Shown one piece after another: positions 40,173 through 50,849 of a stretch of 64,000 bases of DNA. Source of the DNA: Dokdonella sp. (lineage in GTDB: Bacteria > Pseudomonadota > Gammaproteobacteria > Xanthomonadales > Rhodanobacteraceae); NCBI GenBank assembly GCA_024707225.1, contig JANQAE010000002.1, positions 620,001-684,000 of the forward strand, read 5' to 3'. A model generated the notes under the pieces. That model was not told the DNA's origin, did not search any database, and was given only the letters and a program-made list of their open reading frames with translations. Position numbers and translations under genes: made by a program. Each line of letters starts with the position of its first letter. Positions within the stretch are counted from its first letter, which is position 1.

Positions 40173-43100
40173 CCGCCGGACTGTACCAGTTGCGCGAGCC
40201 GGCGTACCGCGACCGAGACGATCGGGTAATCGATCGTGACCTGGCTGCGCATGTCGGCCAGCATCGCCCGCGTGAACTTCAGCGTCGGGTCGTCGCGGTC
40301 GAGCCACTGCGCGACCTGGGCGGCACCGTCGCCGTCCAGGCCGGCTGCCAGCACCTGGCCGGCCAGCGCGCGCTGCTGGCTGTTGAGCTCGTCGCGCAGC
40401 GCGCCGCGTGCGTGGGCGTGCCAGCGGGTCTCCACGGCCAGTTCCTCGATCTTCTGCATCAGCCACTTGAGCTCGAGCGCATCGCCGAGCGCGAAGTCGA
40501 CCTCGGCGACGCGCGCGACCGGCAGGCCGCGCTCGCCGGCGACCAGCACGATGTCCAGCGCCGGCGCCAGGATCGGCAGGGCCGCCAGCTGGTCGGCCAG
40601 CGTCTCCGGGAACGCATGGCCGATCCAGCGCGCACGCGCCTCGGCGAACGTCGCGCGATCGCCTTCGGCGATGACCTGGTCGAGCGTCGCGCGCAGCGAG
40701 TCCATGCCGGGCTGGTAGCGCGACACCGCCTCGGCGATGTCCTGGATGTCGGCCGGACGGTTCAGCAGCCAGCGCGTCATGTTGCGCAGCAGGTTCCAGA
40801 TCACCAGCATCGCGTCGATCTGCGCGTTGCCGTTGACCTGGCCGTCGAGCGCTTCGATCTGCGTCCACAGCGCGCGCGCGTCGAGCACCTCGCGCGCGAT
40901 GTTGAACGCCTTGGCGACCGCGGCCGGCCCCTGGCCGGTGTCTTCCTGCATGCGCAGCGAGAACGTCGCGCCCATGCGGTTGATCATCGAGTTGGTGACC
41001 GCGGTGGCGATGATCTCGCGCTTGAGGCGGTGCCGCTCCATGTGGTCGGCGTAGGTCTCGCGCAGCGGCTCGGGGAAATAGCGGCGCAGCTCCTTGGACA
41101 GGTAGCTGTCCTCGGGCACGTCCGAATCGAGCAGCTGCTGGTAGGTCACGATCTTCGCGTACGAGAGCAGGATCGCCAGCTCCGGCCGGGTCAGGCCGAG
41201 GCCGCGCGCCTTGCGCTCGGCGAATTCCGCGTCGCTCGGCAGGAACTCGATCTGGCGGTCGAGCAGGCCCTGCGCCTCGAGCGTGCGGATGAAGTGCTGC
41301 TTGGAGCCGAGCCGGGCCACCGACATCCGCTCCATGATGCTGATCGCCTCGTTCTGCCGGTAGTTGTCGAACAGCACCAGGCGCTCGACCTCGTCGGTCA
41401 TCGCGCGCAGCAGCGCGTTGCGCTGCTCGAGGCTGAGCTCGCCGCGCTGTACCGCGTCGTTGAGCAGGATCTTGATGTTGACCTCGTGATCGGAGGTGTC
41501 CACGCCGGCGGAGTTGTCGATGAAGTCGGTGTTGAGCAGCACGCCGTTCAGCGCCGCCTCGATGCGGCCGCGCTGGGTCATGCCCAGATTGCCGCCCTCG
41601 CCGACGATGCGGCAGCGTAGATCGGCGCCGTCGACGCGGATCGCGTTGTTGGCGCGGTCGCCTGCGTCGGCATTGGTCTCGAACGAGGCCTTCACGTAGG
41701 TGCCGATGCCGCCGTTCCAGAGCAGGTCGACCGGCGCCTTGAGGATCGCGTTGAGCAGCTCGTTGGGCGACAGATGGGTGACGCCGTCGGCCAGGCCGAG
41801 CGCGCCGCGCATCTCCGGCGTGATCGCGATCGTCTTGAGCGTGCGCGCGAACACGCCGCCGCCGCGCGAGATCAGGGCGGTGTCGTAGTCGGCCCAGGAC
41901 GAGCGCGGCAGCTTGAACAGGCGCTCGCGCTCGGCATAGGACGTCGCCGCATCCGGGTTCGGATCGACGAAGATGTGGCGATGGTCGAACGCCGCGACCA
42001 GGCGGATGTGCCGCGACAGCAGCATGCCGTTGCCGAACACGTCGCCGGACATGTCGCCGATGCCGGCGCAGGTGAAGTCGGTGCTCTGGCAGTCGATGCC
42101 GAGCGCGCGGAAATGGCGCTTGACCGATTCCCAGGCGCCCTTGGCGGTGATGCCCATGCCCTTGTGGTCGTAGCCGACCGAGCCGCCGGACGCGAACGCG
42201 TCGCCGAGCCAGTAGCCGTGCTCGGCGGCCACCGCATTGGCGATGTCCGAGAACGTCGCGGTGCCCTTGTCGGCGGCGACGACCAGGTACGGATCGTCGT
42301 CGTCGTGGCGGACCACGTCGGCCGGCGGCACCACGGCGCCGTCGACGAGGTTGTCGGTGACGTCGAGCAGGCCGTTGATGAACATGCGGTAGCAGGCCAC
42401 GCCCTCGGCCAGCACCGCGTCGCGCTCGCCGCTGGCCGGCGGCCGCTTGACGAAGAAGCCGCCCTTGGAGCCGACCGGCACGATGACGGTGTTCTTGACC
42501 ATCTGCGCCTTGACCAGGCCGAGCACCTCGGTGCGGAAGTCCTCGCGGCGATCCGACCAGCGCAGGCCGCCGCGCGCGACCGGACCGAAGCGCAGGTGCA
42601 CGCCTTCCACGCGCGGACCGTAGACGAAGATCTCGCGATACGGACGCGGCTTGGGCAGTTCGGTCAGCTGCGAACAGTCGAACTTCAGACTGATGTAGTC
42701 GTGCAGCCGGCCCTCGCGGGTCTGGTAGTAGTTGGTACGCAGCGTCGCGCGGATGACCGCCATGAAGCTGCGCAGGATGCGGTCCTCGTCGATCGCGGCG
42801 ACACGCTCGAGCAGCGAGCGGATCGCGCTCATCACGGCGTCGATCTGCATCTCGCGCGGCTGGTCGCGGACCGCGACCAGCGCATCGACGAGGCCGGGCT
42901 CGGCCTCGCGCACGTCGGCCGGCAGCAGCGTCTCGAGCTCGCGCTTCAGACGCGTGCGTGCGTACTCGATCGCCGCCGCGCCGACGCTCTCGCGGCGCGG
43001 ATCGAACTTCGCCTCGAACAGCTCGACCAGCAGGCCGGCGATCGCCGGATAGGCGACCAGTGTCTGCTCCATGTAGGTCTGCGAGAACGGCACGCCGGTC

Positions 43101-45109
43101 TGCAGCAGGTACTTGGCGTAGGCGCGCAGCATGCTGACCTGGCGCCAGTCCAGCTGCGCGCCGAGGATCAGCTTGTTGAACGCGTCGTTCTCGGCGTCGC
43201 CGCGCCAGACCTTCTCGAACGCGACCTGGAACGCATCGCGCACCTGCTCGACGTCGAATTCGAAGCGCGCGCTCGGCTGGACGTGGATGTCCTGGATCGT
43301 CAGCGTGCCGCCGCTGACGGTCAGCTCGTACAGATGCTCGGTCAGCACGCGCACGCCCATGTTCTCGAGCAACGGGATCACGTCCGACAGCGCGATGTCG
43401 CCGCCGAAGCGGAACACCTTGAAGTGCAGCGTGCCGGGTCGCCGCCGCGACCGGTAGAAATTGAGGCGGATGTCCTCGACGCTGCCGAGGCTCGCGGCGA
43501 GCTCGACGTCGTTGGCCGCGCCCTGCGGCGTGATCTCCTCGATGTAGCCGACCGGCAGCGCCTTGCCGTAGCGGCTGGCCAGCCGGCGGCCGGCGTCGTC
43601 GCCGTGGCGCTCGACCAGGATGTCGCGCAGCTCGTCCTGCCAGTTGCGCACGATCTGAGCGATCTGGCCCTCCAGTTCCAGCGTCGAGTAGGTGGGCTGG
43701 TCACCGGGCTTGGGGCGGATCAGCAGGTGCAGCCGCGCCAGCGGCGATTCGCTGAGCAGGACCGTGGTGTCGACGCGCTCGCCGTGGAACGCGTTCTTGA
43801 GCAGCGCCTCGACGCGCTCGCGCACGCCGGTGTTGAAGCGGTCGCGCGGCAGGTAGACCAGGCACGAGAAGAAGCGGCCGAATCGGTCGCCGCGCACGAA
43901 CAGGCGCGTGCGCGCCCGCTCCTGCAGCGCCAGCACGCCCATCGCGGTGTCGTAGAGCTCGTCCTCGTTGCCCTGGAACAGCTCGTCGCGCGGCAGCGTC
44001 TCGAGGATGTGGCGCAGCGCCTTGCCCGAGTGCGAGTCGCGGCGCAGCCCCGAGCGGCGCGTGATCGAGTCGAACTTGCGGCGGATCAGCGGCACGTCCT
44101 GCGGGCGGCGCATGTAGGCGGCCGACGTGTACAGGCCGAGGAAGCGCTGCTCGGACACCGGCAGGCCGGCGTCGTCGAACGCGAGCACGCCGATGTAGTC
44201 CATGTAGCCGGGACGGTGCACGCGGGCGCGCGCATTGGTCTTGGTCAGCACCAGCGGCGCACTGACCGGCACCGGCTCGTCGCGGCCGGACAGCGCGCGC
44301 GGCGTGCCGGCACGTCCGGAGCTGCGCAGGATCCCCAGGCCGGTGCCGTCGCGCGCCTGCAGCACGCGCTCGCCGCCCTTGGCCTCGATCGCGTACTCGC
44401 GATAGCCGAGGAACGTGAAGTTGTCCTCCGCGGCCCAGCGCAGGAACGCCTGCGCCTCGCCGATCGCGTCGACGTCGGCATTCGGCGAGCGCTTGGGCAG
44501 CTCGTTGGCGATGTCGAGCATGCGCCGGCGCATCGCCGGCCAGTCGGCGACCGAGATGCGCACGTCCTCGATCGCGCCGACGATCGCATTGCGCAGCGCG
44601 TCGATCTCGCCCGGATCGGTGATGCGGTCGACCTCCACGTACATGATCGACTCGGCCTTGCCGCGCTCGGACTGCTCGGTGTCGATCGACAGCACGTGAC
44701 CGCCCGGATCGCGGTCGATGTGATAGATCGGGTGGATCAGCGTATGGGTCTGCTGGTCGGCCTGGGCGATCGCCATGCCGACCGAATCGACCAGGAACGG
44801 CATGTCGTCGGTGTCGATCGCGATGACCGTGTGCGCGCTCTCGAAACCGTCGGCCTCGATCGTCGGATTCAGCACGCGCACCTTGGGCACGCCGGGCTTG
44901 CGCTCGCGCACGAACTCGTACATGCCGATCGCGATGTAGGCCCACATGACCTCGTCGCGCTCGCGCATATCCTCCGGAATCACGCGCCGGAAGAAGTGGG
45001 CCGCGAACGCCAGCACGTCGCGCTGGCGGGCCGGCGCGACGAGCCTGGTGAGCTGCTGATTGATCGATTCGACGGTGACGATGGGCGCAGCCGCCCCTTG
45101 GGCACTCAT
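40169..45109 (-). CDS. gdhB: NAD-specific glutamate dehydrogenase, large (about 180 kDa) type
   Basis: 1646 residues, the full length of the large bacterial NAD-GDH class. N-terminal ACT-like/regulatory region ([20 protein letters not shown]), then the catalytic core: [20 protein letters not shown] (substrate-binding stretch), [10 protein letters not shown] with the catalytic-type Lys, [19 protein letters not shown], and [15 protein letters not shown] in the NAD-binding domain. A long C-terminal helical region follows. It oxidises glutamate to 2-oxoglutarate and ammonia, mainly for amino-acid catabolism. The start is the ATG before [10 protein letters not shown]; the frame is open for 33 more codons without family similarity. 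A promoter-like element lies at 45141-45152. The stop overlaps nadK. Confidence 0.96.
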   Translation of the reverse strand: MSAQGAAAPIVTVESINQQLTRLVAPARQRDVLAFAAHFFRRVIPEDMRERDEVMWAYIAIGMYEFVRERKPGVPKVRVLNPTIEADGFESAHTVIAIDTDDMPFLVDSVGMAIAQADQQTHTLIHPIYHIDRDPGGHVLSIDTEQSERGKAESIMYVEVDRITDPGEIDALRNAIVGAIEDVRISVADWPAMRRRMLDIANELPKRSPNADVDAIGEAQAFLRWAAEDNFTFLGYREYAIEAKGGERVLQARDGTGLGILRSSGRAGTPRALSGRDEPVPVSAPLVLTKTNARARVHRPGYMDYIGVLAFDDAGLPVSEQRFLGLYTSAAYMRRPQDVPLIRRKFDSITRRSGLRRDSHSGKALRHILETLPRDELFQGNEDELYDTAMGVLALQERARTRLFVRGDRFGRFFSCLVYLPRDRFNTGVRERVEALLKNAFHGERVDTTVLLSESPLARLHLLIRPKPGDQPTYSTLELEGQIAQIVRNWQDELRDILVERHGDDAGRRLASRYGKALPVGYIEEITPQGAANDVELAASLGSVEDIRLNFYRSRRRPGTLHFKVFRFGGDIALSDVIPLLENMGVRVLTEHLYELTVSGGTLTIQDIHVQPSARFEFDVEQVRDAFQVAFEKVWRGDAENDAFNKLILGAQLDWRQVSMLRAYAKYLLQTGVPFSQTYMEQTLVAYPAIAGLLVELFEAKFDPRRESVGAAAIEYARTRLKRELETLLPADVREAEPGLVDALVAVRDQPREMQIDAVMSAIRSLLERVAAIDEDRILRSFMAVIRATLRTNYYQTREGRLHDYISLKFDCSQLTELPKPRPYREIFVYGPRVEGVHLRFGPVARGGLRWSDRREDFRTEVLGLVKAQMVKNTVIVPVGSKGGFFVKRPPASGERDAVLAEGVACYRMFINGLLDVTDNLVDGAVVPPADVVRHDDDDPYLVVAADKGTATFSDIANAVAAEHGYWLGDAFASGGSVGYDHKGMGITAKGAWESVKRHFRALGIDCQSTDFTCAGIGDMSGDVFGNGMLLSRHIRLVAAFDHRHIFVDPNPDAATSYAERERLFKLPRSSWADYDTALISRGGGVFARTLKTIAITPEMRGALGLADGVTHLSPNELLNAILKAPVDLLWNGGIGTYVKASFETNADAGDRANNAIRVDGADLRCRIVGEGGNLGMTQRGRIEAALNGVLLNTDFIDNSAGVDTSDHEVNIKILLNDAVQRGELSLEQRNALLRAMTDEVERLVLFDNYRQNEAISIMERMSVARLGSKQHFIRTLEAQGLLDRQIEFLPSDAEFAERKARGLGLTRPELAILLSYAKIVTYQQLLDSDVPEDSYLSKELRRYFPEPLRETYADHMERHRLKREIIATAVTNSMINRMGATFSLRMQEDTGQGPAAVAKAFNIAREVLDARALWTQIEALDGQVNGNAQIDAMLVIWNLLRNMTRWLLNRPADIQDIAEAVSRYQPGMDSLRATLDQVIAEGDRATFAEARARWIGHAFPETLADQLAALPILAPALDIVLVAGERGLPVARVAEVDFALGDALELKWLMQKIEELAVETRWHAHARGALRDELNSQQRALAGQVLAAGLDGDGAAQVAQWLDRDDPTLKFTRAMLADMRSQVTIDYPIVSVAVRRLAQLVQSGG

Positions 45110-45410
45110 GATGATCGCTTTGATCCGCTGTGAAGAGCCGGCGATTCTACCTACCGCCGATGATCGGAATCCACCTGCAAGCGCCCGAAATTCAAGAAAA
45201 AAAGGCATCGATTCGGGTAACTCGACGCAGCTGCGCGACGGCGTCGGTGCCGCGACGTGCGCGCTGCGCTGCGGTGCACAAATTTGCTATCGTCGGCGCG
45301 TCCCGCCGTTCGCGTCTGGATTGTCGTCGGCCGAACCGCCGACCGCATGACGCAGCGGCGCGGGCTGCAGCCCGTGAACCCGTCAACGCCGCTCTCGTCG
45401 CGAGGTCAGG
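45110..45410. other. Intergenic region between divergent glutamate dehydrogenase and transglutaminase genes
   Basis: About 300 bases without a gene that I can support. It holds the minus-strand element at 45141-45152, a rare A-rich stretch (45190-45207, run of seven A), TTGCTATCG near 45290 as a possible -10 for the plus-strand gene, and a small palindrome CGGGCTGCAGCCCG at about 45360-45373. The last bases (gcgaggtcagg) are the ribosome-binding site of the transglutaminase gene. Confidence 0.4.
45141..45152 (-). promoter_or_regulatory. Candidate -10 promoter element of the glutamate dehydrogenase operon
   Basis: On the minus strand the sequence reads aggTAGAATcgc, 32 bases before the ATG at 45109. 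It matches the elements found before several plus-strand genes in base content and spacing. Confidence 0.45.
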
Positions 45411-48400
45411 ATGTCGATTCATGTTGCGCTGAACCATGTCACCCGCTACCACTACGACCGGCCGGTGCACCTCGGTCCGCAGGTCGTGCGGCTGCGTCCG
45501 GCGCCGCACAGCCGCACGCGCATCCTGTCCTACGCGCTCGACGTCCGGCCGCGCACCCATTTCGTCAACTGGCAGCAGGACCCGCAGTCCAACTACCTCG
45601 CGCGGCTGGTGTTTCCGGAGCCCACGCGCGAGTTCAGCGTCACGGTCGATCTGGTCGTCGAGATGGCCGTGCTCAACCCGTTCGATTTCTTCCTCGAACC
45701 GGGTGCCGAGCGCTTTCCGTTCGGCTACGACGGCGCGACGCGCCGCGAGCTGACCTCGTATCGGGTGCGCGCGCCGGCCACGCCGCGCTTCGCCGACTAT
45801 CTCGCCTCGGTTCCGCGCAAGCCGACCGCGACGATCGACTTCCTGGTCGCGTTGAACCAGAAGCTGGCGCGCGACATCGGCTATCTGATCCGGCTCGAGC
45901 CCGGCGTGCAGACGCCCGAGCAGACGCTCGAGCGCGGCAGCGGCTCGTGCCGCGACTCGACCTGGCTGCTCGTGCAGCTGCTGCGCCATCTCGGCCTGGC
46001 GGCGCGTTTCGTGTCCGGCTACCTGATCCAGCTGGTCGCCGACGTCGAGCCGCTCGACGGACCGGCCGGACCGCAGTCCGATTTCACCGACCTGCACGCC
46101 TGGGCCGAGGTCTATCTGCCCGGCGCCGGCTGGATCGGTCTGGATCCGACCTCGGGTCTGCTCGCCGGCGAAGGCCACATCCCGCTGGCGTGCTCGCCCG
46201 ATCCGGGGTCGGCGGCGCCGATCTCCGGCGCGGTCGACCCGTGCGAGGTGACGTTCGACCACGTCATGAGCGTGACGCGGCTGCGCGAATCGCCGCGCGT
46301 GACGTTGCCGTACACGCCCGAGCAATGGCAGGCGATCGATGCGCTCGGGCATCGCGTCGACGCCGACCTCGATCGCCACGACGTGCGGCTGACGATGGGC
46401 GGCGAACCGACCTTCGTCGCGGCCGACGATCCGGACGGCGAGGAATGGAACATCGCCGCGCTCGGTCCGACCAAGCGCCGTCGCGCCGTGGCTCTGTTCG
46501 ACCGACTGATGGCGCACTACGCGCCGACCGGTCTGATCCATCACGGTCAGGGCAAGTGGTATCCGGGCGAGCAGTTGCCGCGCTGGTCGCTCAACGGCTA
46601 CTGGCGGCGCGATGGCGAGCCGATCTGGCGCAACCGCCGGCTCGTCGCCGACGCGTCGGCGCGCAACGGCGCCGATGCCGCGCTCGCGGCCGCCTTTGTC
46701 GAGCAGGTGGCCGGACGCCTCGGTGTCGACGCGCGCCATGCGTTCGCGGCCTACGAGGACGCGCTGTACTACCTGTGGCGCGAGCGGCGCCTGCCCGACA
46801 ACGTCGATCCGGCCGATCCGCGCCTGGCCGATCCGCTCGAGCGCGCGCGGCTGGTGCGCGTGTTCGAACAGGGTCTCGGCCACGTCGTCGGTCACGTGCT
46901 GCCGCTGGCGCATCCGTTCGATCGCTGGCAGAGCGGGCCTTGGTTCCTGCGCGGCGAGCGCTGCTATCTGGTGCCCGGCGATTCGCCGATGGGCTACCGC
47001 CTGCCGCTCGATTCGCAGCCCTGGGTCGCCGAGACCGACTATCCCTACGTGCAGCCGATCGACCCGGCTCAGGTGGTACCGCCGCTGCCGCGCCAAACCG
47101 AGATCCGGCGCCAGGTCGGCGGCCCGCGCAGCGAGGCGCGCGCCGCCGCGCATCGGATCGGCGGCGCGCCGGACGAACGCACCGCGCCGCGGCCATCCAC
47201 CGGCGAATCGGCGGCCTGGGTCACGCGCACCGCGCTGTGCGCCGAGCCGCGCGACGGCACGCTGTATCTGTTCCTGCCGCCGCTGGCACGGCTCGAGGAT
47301 TACCTCGAACTGGTCGCCGCGATCGAGGCGACCGCCGAATCGCTCGCGGCGCCGGTGATCCTCGAAGGCTACGAGCCGCCGCGCGATGCACGCCTGGACG
47401 TGCTGCGCGTGACGCCCGACCCCGGCGTCATCGAGGTCAACATCCATCCGGCCGCGACCTGGCCGGCCCTGGTCGAGCGCACCACGCATCTGTACGAGGC
47501 GGCGCGCCGGACGCGCCTGGCCGCCGAGAAGTTCATGCTCGACGGACGTCACGTCGGCACCGGCGGCGGCAATCATCTGGTGCTCGGCGGTGCGACACCG
47601 TTCGATTCGCCGTTCCTGCGACGGCCCGACCTGCTGCGCAGCCTGATCGCGTACTGGCACAACCATCCGTCGCTGTCTTACCTGTTCTCGGGCCTGTTCA
47701 TCGGGCCGACCTCGCAGGCACCGCGCGTCGACGAGGCGCGCAACGACGCGCTGTACGAGCTGGAGATCGCGTTCGCCCGGGTTCCGGAAGAGACCGGCGA
47801 GCTGCCGCCATGGCTGCTCGACCGCCTGCTGCGCAATCTGCTGGCCGACGTCACCGGCAATACGCATCGCGCCGAGTTCTGCATCGACAAGCTGTACTCG
47901 CCCGACGGTCCGGCCGGGCGCCTGGGCCTGCTCGAGCTGCGCGCATTCGAGATGCCGCCGCATGCGCAGATGAGCCTGGCCCAGCAGGTCCTGCTGCGCG
48001 CGCTGGTCGCACGTTTCTGGAAGACGCCGTATCGGCCGGTACGGCTGGCGCGCTGGGGCAGCGAGCTGCACGATCGCTTCATGCTGCCGTACTTCCTCTG
48101 GCAGGACTTCGCCGACGTCGTCGCCGAGCTGCGCGACGCCGGCTATCCGGTCGAGCAGGCCTGGTTCGCGCCGCATCTGGAATTCCGCTTTCCGCGGATC
48201 GGCGACTATGCGGTCGAAGGCACGGTACTCGCGCTGCGCCACGCGCTCGAACCCTGGCACGTGCTCGGCGAGCAGGGTGCGGTCGGCGGCACGGTGCGCT
48301 ACGTCGACTCGTCGGTCGAGCGGCTGCAGGTGCACGTGACCGGCCTGGCGCCGGACCGCTACGTGCTGACCTGCAACGGTCGGCGGGTGCCGCTGCGGCC

Positions 48401-48734
48401 GACCGGCCGCGCCGGTGAGTACGTGGCCGGGGTGCGCTACAAGGCCTGGCAGCCGGCATCGGGTCTGCATCCGACGATCCCGGTACACGCGCCGCTGACG
48501 TTCGATCTCCTGGACACCTGGTCAGGCCGCTCGCTCGGCGGCTGTCGCTACCACGTCGCGCATCCGGGCGGCCGCAACTATGCGAGCTTCCCGGTCAACG
48601 CGTTCGAGGCCGAGAGCCGGCGTCTGGCGCGATTCTTCCGTTTCGGCCACACGGCCGGCGCGATCGAGCCGCTCGAGGAGGCGCCGAGTCCCGAGTACCC
48701 GTTCACGCTCGATCTGCGGTGTCCGCCGGCCTGA
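45411..48734 (+). CDS. Transglutaminase-like / DUF2126 protein
   Basis: 1107 residues. Residues about 1-290 are a transglutaminase-like unit: beta-sandwich start VTRYHYDRPVHLGPQVVRLR, then Cys in GSGSCRDSTWLLVQLLRHLG (about 180), His in DLHAWAEVYLPG (about 229) and Asp in GLDPTSG (about 246). The remaining about 800 residues are DUF2126 (RLTMGGEPTFVAADDPDGEE, GKWYPGEQLPRWSL, KFMLDGRHVGTGGGNHLVLG, FRFPRIGDYAVEG). This family almost always travels with the permuted ATP-grasp/alpha-E protein and the smaller transglutaminase; here those are about 28 kb away at 14530-18046. A carboxylate-amine ligase role for DUF2126 has been proposed, but its product is unknown. Ribosome-binding site: gaggtcagg. 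Confidence 0.9.
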   Translation: MSIHVALNHVTRYHYDRPVHLGPQVVRLRPAPHSRTRILSYALDVRPRTHFVNWQQDPQSNYLARLVFPEPTREFSVTVDLVVEMAVLNPFDFFLEPGAERFPFGYDGATRRELTSYRVRAPATPRFADYLASVPRKPTATIDFLVALNQKLARDIGYLIRLEPGVQTPEQTLERGSGSCRDSTWLLVQLLRHLGLAARFVSGYLIQLVADVEPLDGPAGPQSDFTDLHAWAEVYLPGAGWIGLDPTSGLLAGEGHIPLACSPDPGSAAPISGAVDPCEVTFDHVMSVTRLRESPRVTLPYTPEQWQAIDALGHRVDADLDRHDVRLTMGGEPTFVAADDPDGEEWNIAALGPTKRRRAVALFDRLMAHYAPTGLIHHGQGKWYPGEQLPRWSLNGYWRRDGEPIWRNRRLVADASARNGADAALAAAFVEQVAGRLGVDARHAFAAYEDALYYLWRERRLPDNVDPADPRLADPLERARLVRVFEQGLGHVVGHVLPLAHPFDRWQSGPWFLRGERCYLVPGDSPMGYRLPLDSQPWVAETDYPYVQPIDPAQVVPPLPRQTEIRRQVGGPRSEARAAAHRIGGAPDERTAPRPSTGESAAWVTRTALCAEPRDGTLYLFLPPLARLEDYLELVAAIEATAESLAAPVILEGYEPPRDARLDVLRVTPDPGVIEVNIHPAATWPALVERTTHLYEAARRTRLAAEKFMLDGRHVGTGGGNHLVLGGATPFDSPFLRRPDLLRSLIAYWHNHPSLSYLFSGLFIGPTSQAPRVDEARNDALYELEIAFARVPEETGELPPWLLDRLLRNLLADVTGNTHRAEFCIDKLYSPDGPAGRLGLLELRAFEMPPHAQMSLAQQVLLRALVARFWKTPYRPVRLARWGSELHDRFMLPYFLWQDFADVVAELRDAGYPVEQAWFAPHLEFRFPRIGDYAVEGTVLALRHALEPWHVLGEQGAVGGTVRYVDSSVERLQVHVTGLAPDRYVLTCNGRRVPLRPTGRAGEYVAGVRYKAWQPASGLHPTIPVHAPLTFDLLDTWSGRSLGGCRYHVAHPGGRNYASFPVNAFEAESRRLARFFRFGHTAGAIEPLEEAPSPEYPFTLDLRCPPA

Positions 48735-48760
48735 GCGCCGGCGCCTGCGTGATTCGGCGC

Positions 48761-48781
48761 GTCGCCGGCAGCGCCGGCGAC
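48761..48781. terminator. Hairpin between convergent DUF2126 and FnIII genes
   Basis: GTCGCCGGC, AGC, GCCGGCGAC: a 9-base perfect stem in the 51-base gap between two converging stops. There is no T run on either strand. Confidence 0.45.
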
Positions 48782-48785
48782 GGCA

Positions 48786-49136
48786 TCAGCGGCCTTTCGC
48801 GGGCGTGCGCTTGGATCCAATCGTCTTCGGCAGCACCGGGCTCAGCGGCTTCTTGACGCCGGCCTCGCTGACGCCGTCGATGCGGTAGTAGTAGGTCCTG
48901 CCGGGCGTGACGTCGCGATCGACGTAGACGTAGCCCGCGTCCGGATTGGACTGCTTCGGGACGATCCGCGCATTGATGCGCCGGAACGGACCGGCCTCGG
49001 CGTCGCTGCGATAGATCAGATAGCCGTAGGTGCCGGTCTCGTCGCGCGCCTTCCAGCGCAGCGTGCTCTCGGGTGCCGGCTCGGCCGCCACGGCGTGACC
49101 GGCCAGGGCCGCCAGCAGGATCCACCCCGGCTTCAT
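48786..49136 (-). CDS. Small secreted fibronectin type III-like protein
   Basis: 116 residues. Signal peptide at about 1-18 (MKPGWILLAALAGHAVAA). The rest is one FnIII-like domain: LRWKARDETGTYGYLIYRSD, then GPFRRINARIVP and TPGRTYYYRIDGVSEAG, the usual 'Y-x-I-Y-R ... Y-Y-R-(V/I)' pattern, with a basic tail. Its start overlaps the stop of the DUF1573 gene by 4 bases, so both are made together. It probably binds a surface partner; function unknown. Confidence 0.75.
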   Translation of the reverse strand: MKPGWILLAALAGHAVAAEPAPESTLRWKARDETGTYGYLIYRSDAEAGPFRRINARIVPKQSNPDAGYVYVDRDVTPGRTYYYRIDGVSEAGVKKPLSPVLPKTIGSKRTPAKGR

Positions 49137-50230
49137 GGCTTCTTCTCCAGCGTTTCGTCGATCTTGATGTCGGTGTTCGCATCGAGCGTGCCGAGCGAGC
49201 GGATCGGCGTGCCCGGTTTGACGATCAGCGCCGAATACGGAATGCGCACGCGCTCGCCGCGATCCTTGAACGACACGCCGATGACCTCGTTGCCGACTGC
49301 GCGACGTCGCTGGGTCAGCAGGTGCGCGTCCAGGCGGACGCAGCCCTCGCCGCAGGCGGCGGACTTCAGTTCGATCGCTTCGGCGTTGAAATCGAGCGTG
49401 GCGACCTCGAGCGGCGATGCGTCGACGGTCCGCAGCTCGATCGTGCGGTGCACCGAGGCGCCTTCCTCGACCGCGCCGAAACTCAACACCGGCGGCGTCG
49501 CCGTGATCTGGCCATGCACATGCGCGCGCACCGACAGCACCAGTTCGGGCTGCGCGGCCACATTGGTCTTGAGCACCACGCGCCGTGCGACCTCGCCGAG
49601 CGGCGTCTGCGCGGTGAGGCTCGTGACGAGTCGAAGCTGCTGCGGATGGCCTTCGACCGGCTCGGCGCGCAGCGACAGCCAGTCCGGCTTCTCGAGCGTC
49701 GATTCCAGACTCAGCCGATCGGTCTCGAAGCTCTCGACGATCACCGATTGCGTCGCGTTCGCGGCCTGGCCGACGTAGCCGAAATTGACCTCGGCCGTCT
49801 CCGGCGAGTACGCCGACTGAACGAAGACCGGAAAGCTGACCGGCAGCGACGGCTGCACCGGATCGTCGCTGAGTACGTGGAAACGCACGGTCTGCAGGCC
49901 GCGCGACTCGCCGATCGGCTTTTCGAGCACGAGCCGGCCGGTCTCGCCGGGTGCCAGGCGGCGCGGCTCGAACGTCGCCTGGCCGGGCGGCGGTGCCGGA
50001 TCGACGCGGCGGATCTCGATCGGCGTCGCGCCGGTATTGCGTACACGCAGGACGTGCCGGGCGGTCTGCTTCTCGAACACTTCCACGACGGGAGCCGACG
50101 CGTCCTCCGGCTCGAAGGCGAGGCTGCCTTGCGCTACCGGGGCGATCGATTTGGCGGGCTTTTCCGCAGCCGCGGCAGGCAGTGCGCCGAGCAGCGCGCA
50201 CAACAACAGAATCGAGCAATCGAACTTCAT
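49133..50230 (-). CDS. Secreted DUF1573-type Ig-like protein
   Basis: 365 residues. Signal peptide at about 1-22. Three or four Ig-like beta sandwiches follow. The first has the DUF1573 look (TARHVLRVRNTGATPIEIRR, LAPGETGRLVLEKP), with repeats of the type NFGYVGQAANATQSVIVESF and LSFGAVEEGASVHRTIELRT. One Cys pair (ACGEGC) lies near residue 310. Such proteins (ASPM-SPD-2-Hydin/MSP-like folds) serve as protein-binding modules; no enzyme motif is present. It is separated from the upstream secreted-protein gene by a strong terminator, yet has no clear promoter of its own in the 36 bases left, so read-through may feed it. Confidence 0.75.
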   Translation of the reverse strand: MKFDCSILLLCALLGALPAAAAEKPAKSIAPVAQGSLAFEPEDASAPVVEVFEKQTARHVLRVRNTGATPIEIRRVDPAPPPGQATFEPRRLAPGETGRLVLEKPIGESRGLQTVRFHVLSDDPVQPSLPVSFPVFVQSAYSPETAEVNFGYVGQAANATQSVIVESFETDRLSLESTLEKPDWLSLRAEPVEGHPQQLRLVTSLTAQTPLGEVARRVVLKTNVAAQPELVLSVRAHVHGQITATPPVLSFGAVEEGASVHRTIELRTVDASPLEVATLDFNAEAIELKSAACGEGCVRLDAHLLTQRRRAVGNEVIGVSFKDRGERVRIPYSALIVKPGTPIRSLGTLDANTDIKIDETLEKKP

Positions 50231-50266
50231 GCGTACACGAACCGAAAAAAAACATATGGCAGAAAA

Positions 50267-50294
50267 AAAGACGGCTGCCGCAGCAGCCGTCTTT
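50267..50294 (-). terminator. Intrinsic terminator of the secreted beta-sandwich gene
   Basis: AAAGACGGCTGC, four bases, GCAGCCGTCTTT: 12 exact pairs. On the minus strand the stem is followed by TTTTCTG and further T-rich sequence, starting 18 bases after the stop of the gene at 50313. This is the best textbook intrinsic terminator in the window. Confidence 0.85.
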
Positions 50295-50312
50295 CGGTAA
50301 GTGTTTCTACGA

Positions 50313-50849
50313 TCAGTCGATCGAGAACTCGGTCAGCGTGACCGGGAACGTGCCGCTCACGTTGAGCGTGAACGCGCCCTGGCCTGCGGTGTTGCTCGAC
50401 GGCCAGTACGAGTCGACGTAGAAGAAGTACTCGGTGCCGGCGGTGCCGCTGAAGTTGAGACTCGGTGCGGTGACCGACGGAACGTCGTCCGAGCCTTCCA
50501 GGCAGGACGTGCCGTCGCCGCAGGTGGCCAGAACATAGATCGCCGGGTCGAAGCTGCCGCCGCCCACGACCTGGAAGGTCAGGTTGTTCGGGCCGGTCGG
50601 CGTGAACGAATAGATTCGCTCCGGGCCGTCCACGGTGCCGTACTCGGTGCACGAAATCGCGACGCCGTTGGTGCCGCCGACGGTGGTGCCGGTGACGGTG
50701 GACGGCGACTCGGTGATCTCACCGGCCGGTGCGGCGCAGGTGCCGGCCGGAACGGCAGTGCCCGGCGCGACGGCGACCTTGCTCTGCGCGACGGCGGCCG
50801 AACTGGACGCGATGATGATGGCTGCTGCGATGGTCTTGGAAGCGCTCAT
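50313..50849 (-). CDS. Secreted beta-sandwich protein, paralogue of 21931-22521
   Basis: 178 residues. Signal peptide at about 1-21 (ends AVAQ). It aligns along its whole mature length with the product of 21931-22521: TCAAPAGEIT, CTEYGTVDGPE, NNLTFQV, DPAIYVLATCGD, EYFFYVDSYWPS and the final NVSGTFPVTLTEFSID. All four Cys are conserved. The fold is probably the pre-peptidase C-terminal type. Codon use here includes more A/T-ending codons and the flanks are less GC-rich than the rest of the window, hinting at a different history. It ends at a strong terminator and has a 314-base upstream region, so it may be highly expressed. Function unknown. Confidence 0.78.
   Translation of the reverse strand: MSASKTIAAAIIIASSSAAVAQSKVAVAPGTAVPAGTCAAPAGEITESPSTVTGTTVGGTNGVAISCTEYGTVDGPERIYSFTPTGPNNLTFQVVGGGSFDPAIYVLATCGDGTSCLEGSDDVPSVTAPSLNFSGTAGTEYFFYVDSYWPSSNTAGQGAFTLNVSGTFPVTLTEFSID

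Noticed and set aside
41774-45133. Plus-strand open frame of about 1119 codons opposite glutamate dehydrogenase
   Set aside because: Its translation is low-complexity (Arg/Ala/Asp/Val/Gln/His-rich), typical of the antisense frame of a GC-rich gene; no domain can be seen, and the other strand is certain.
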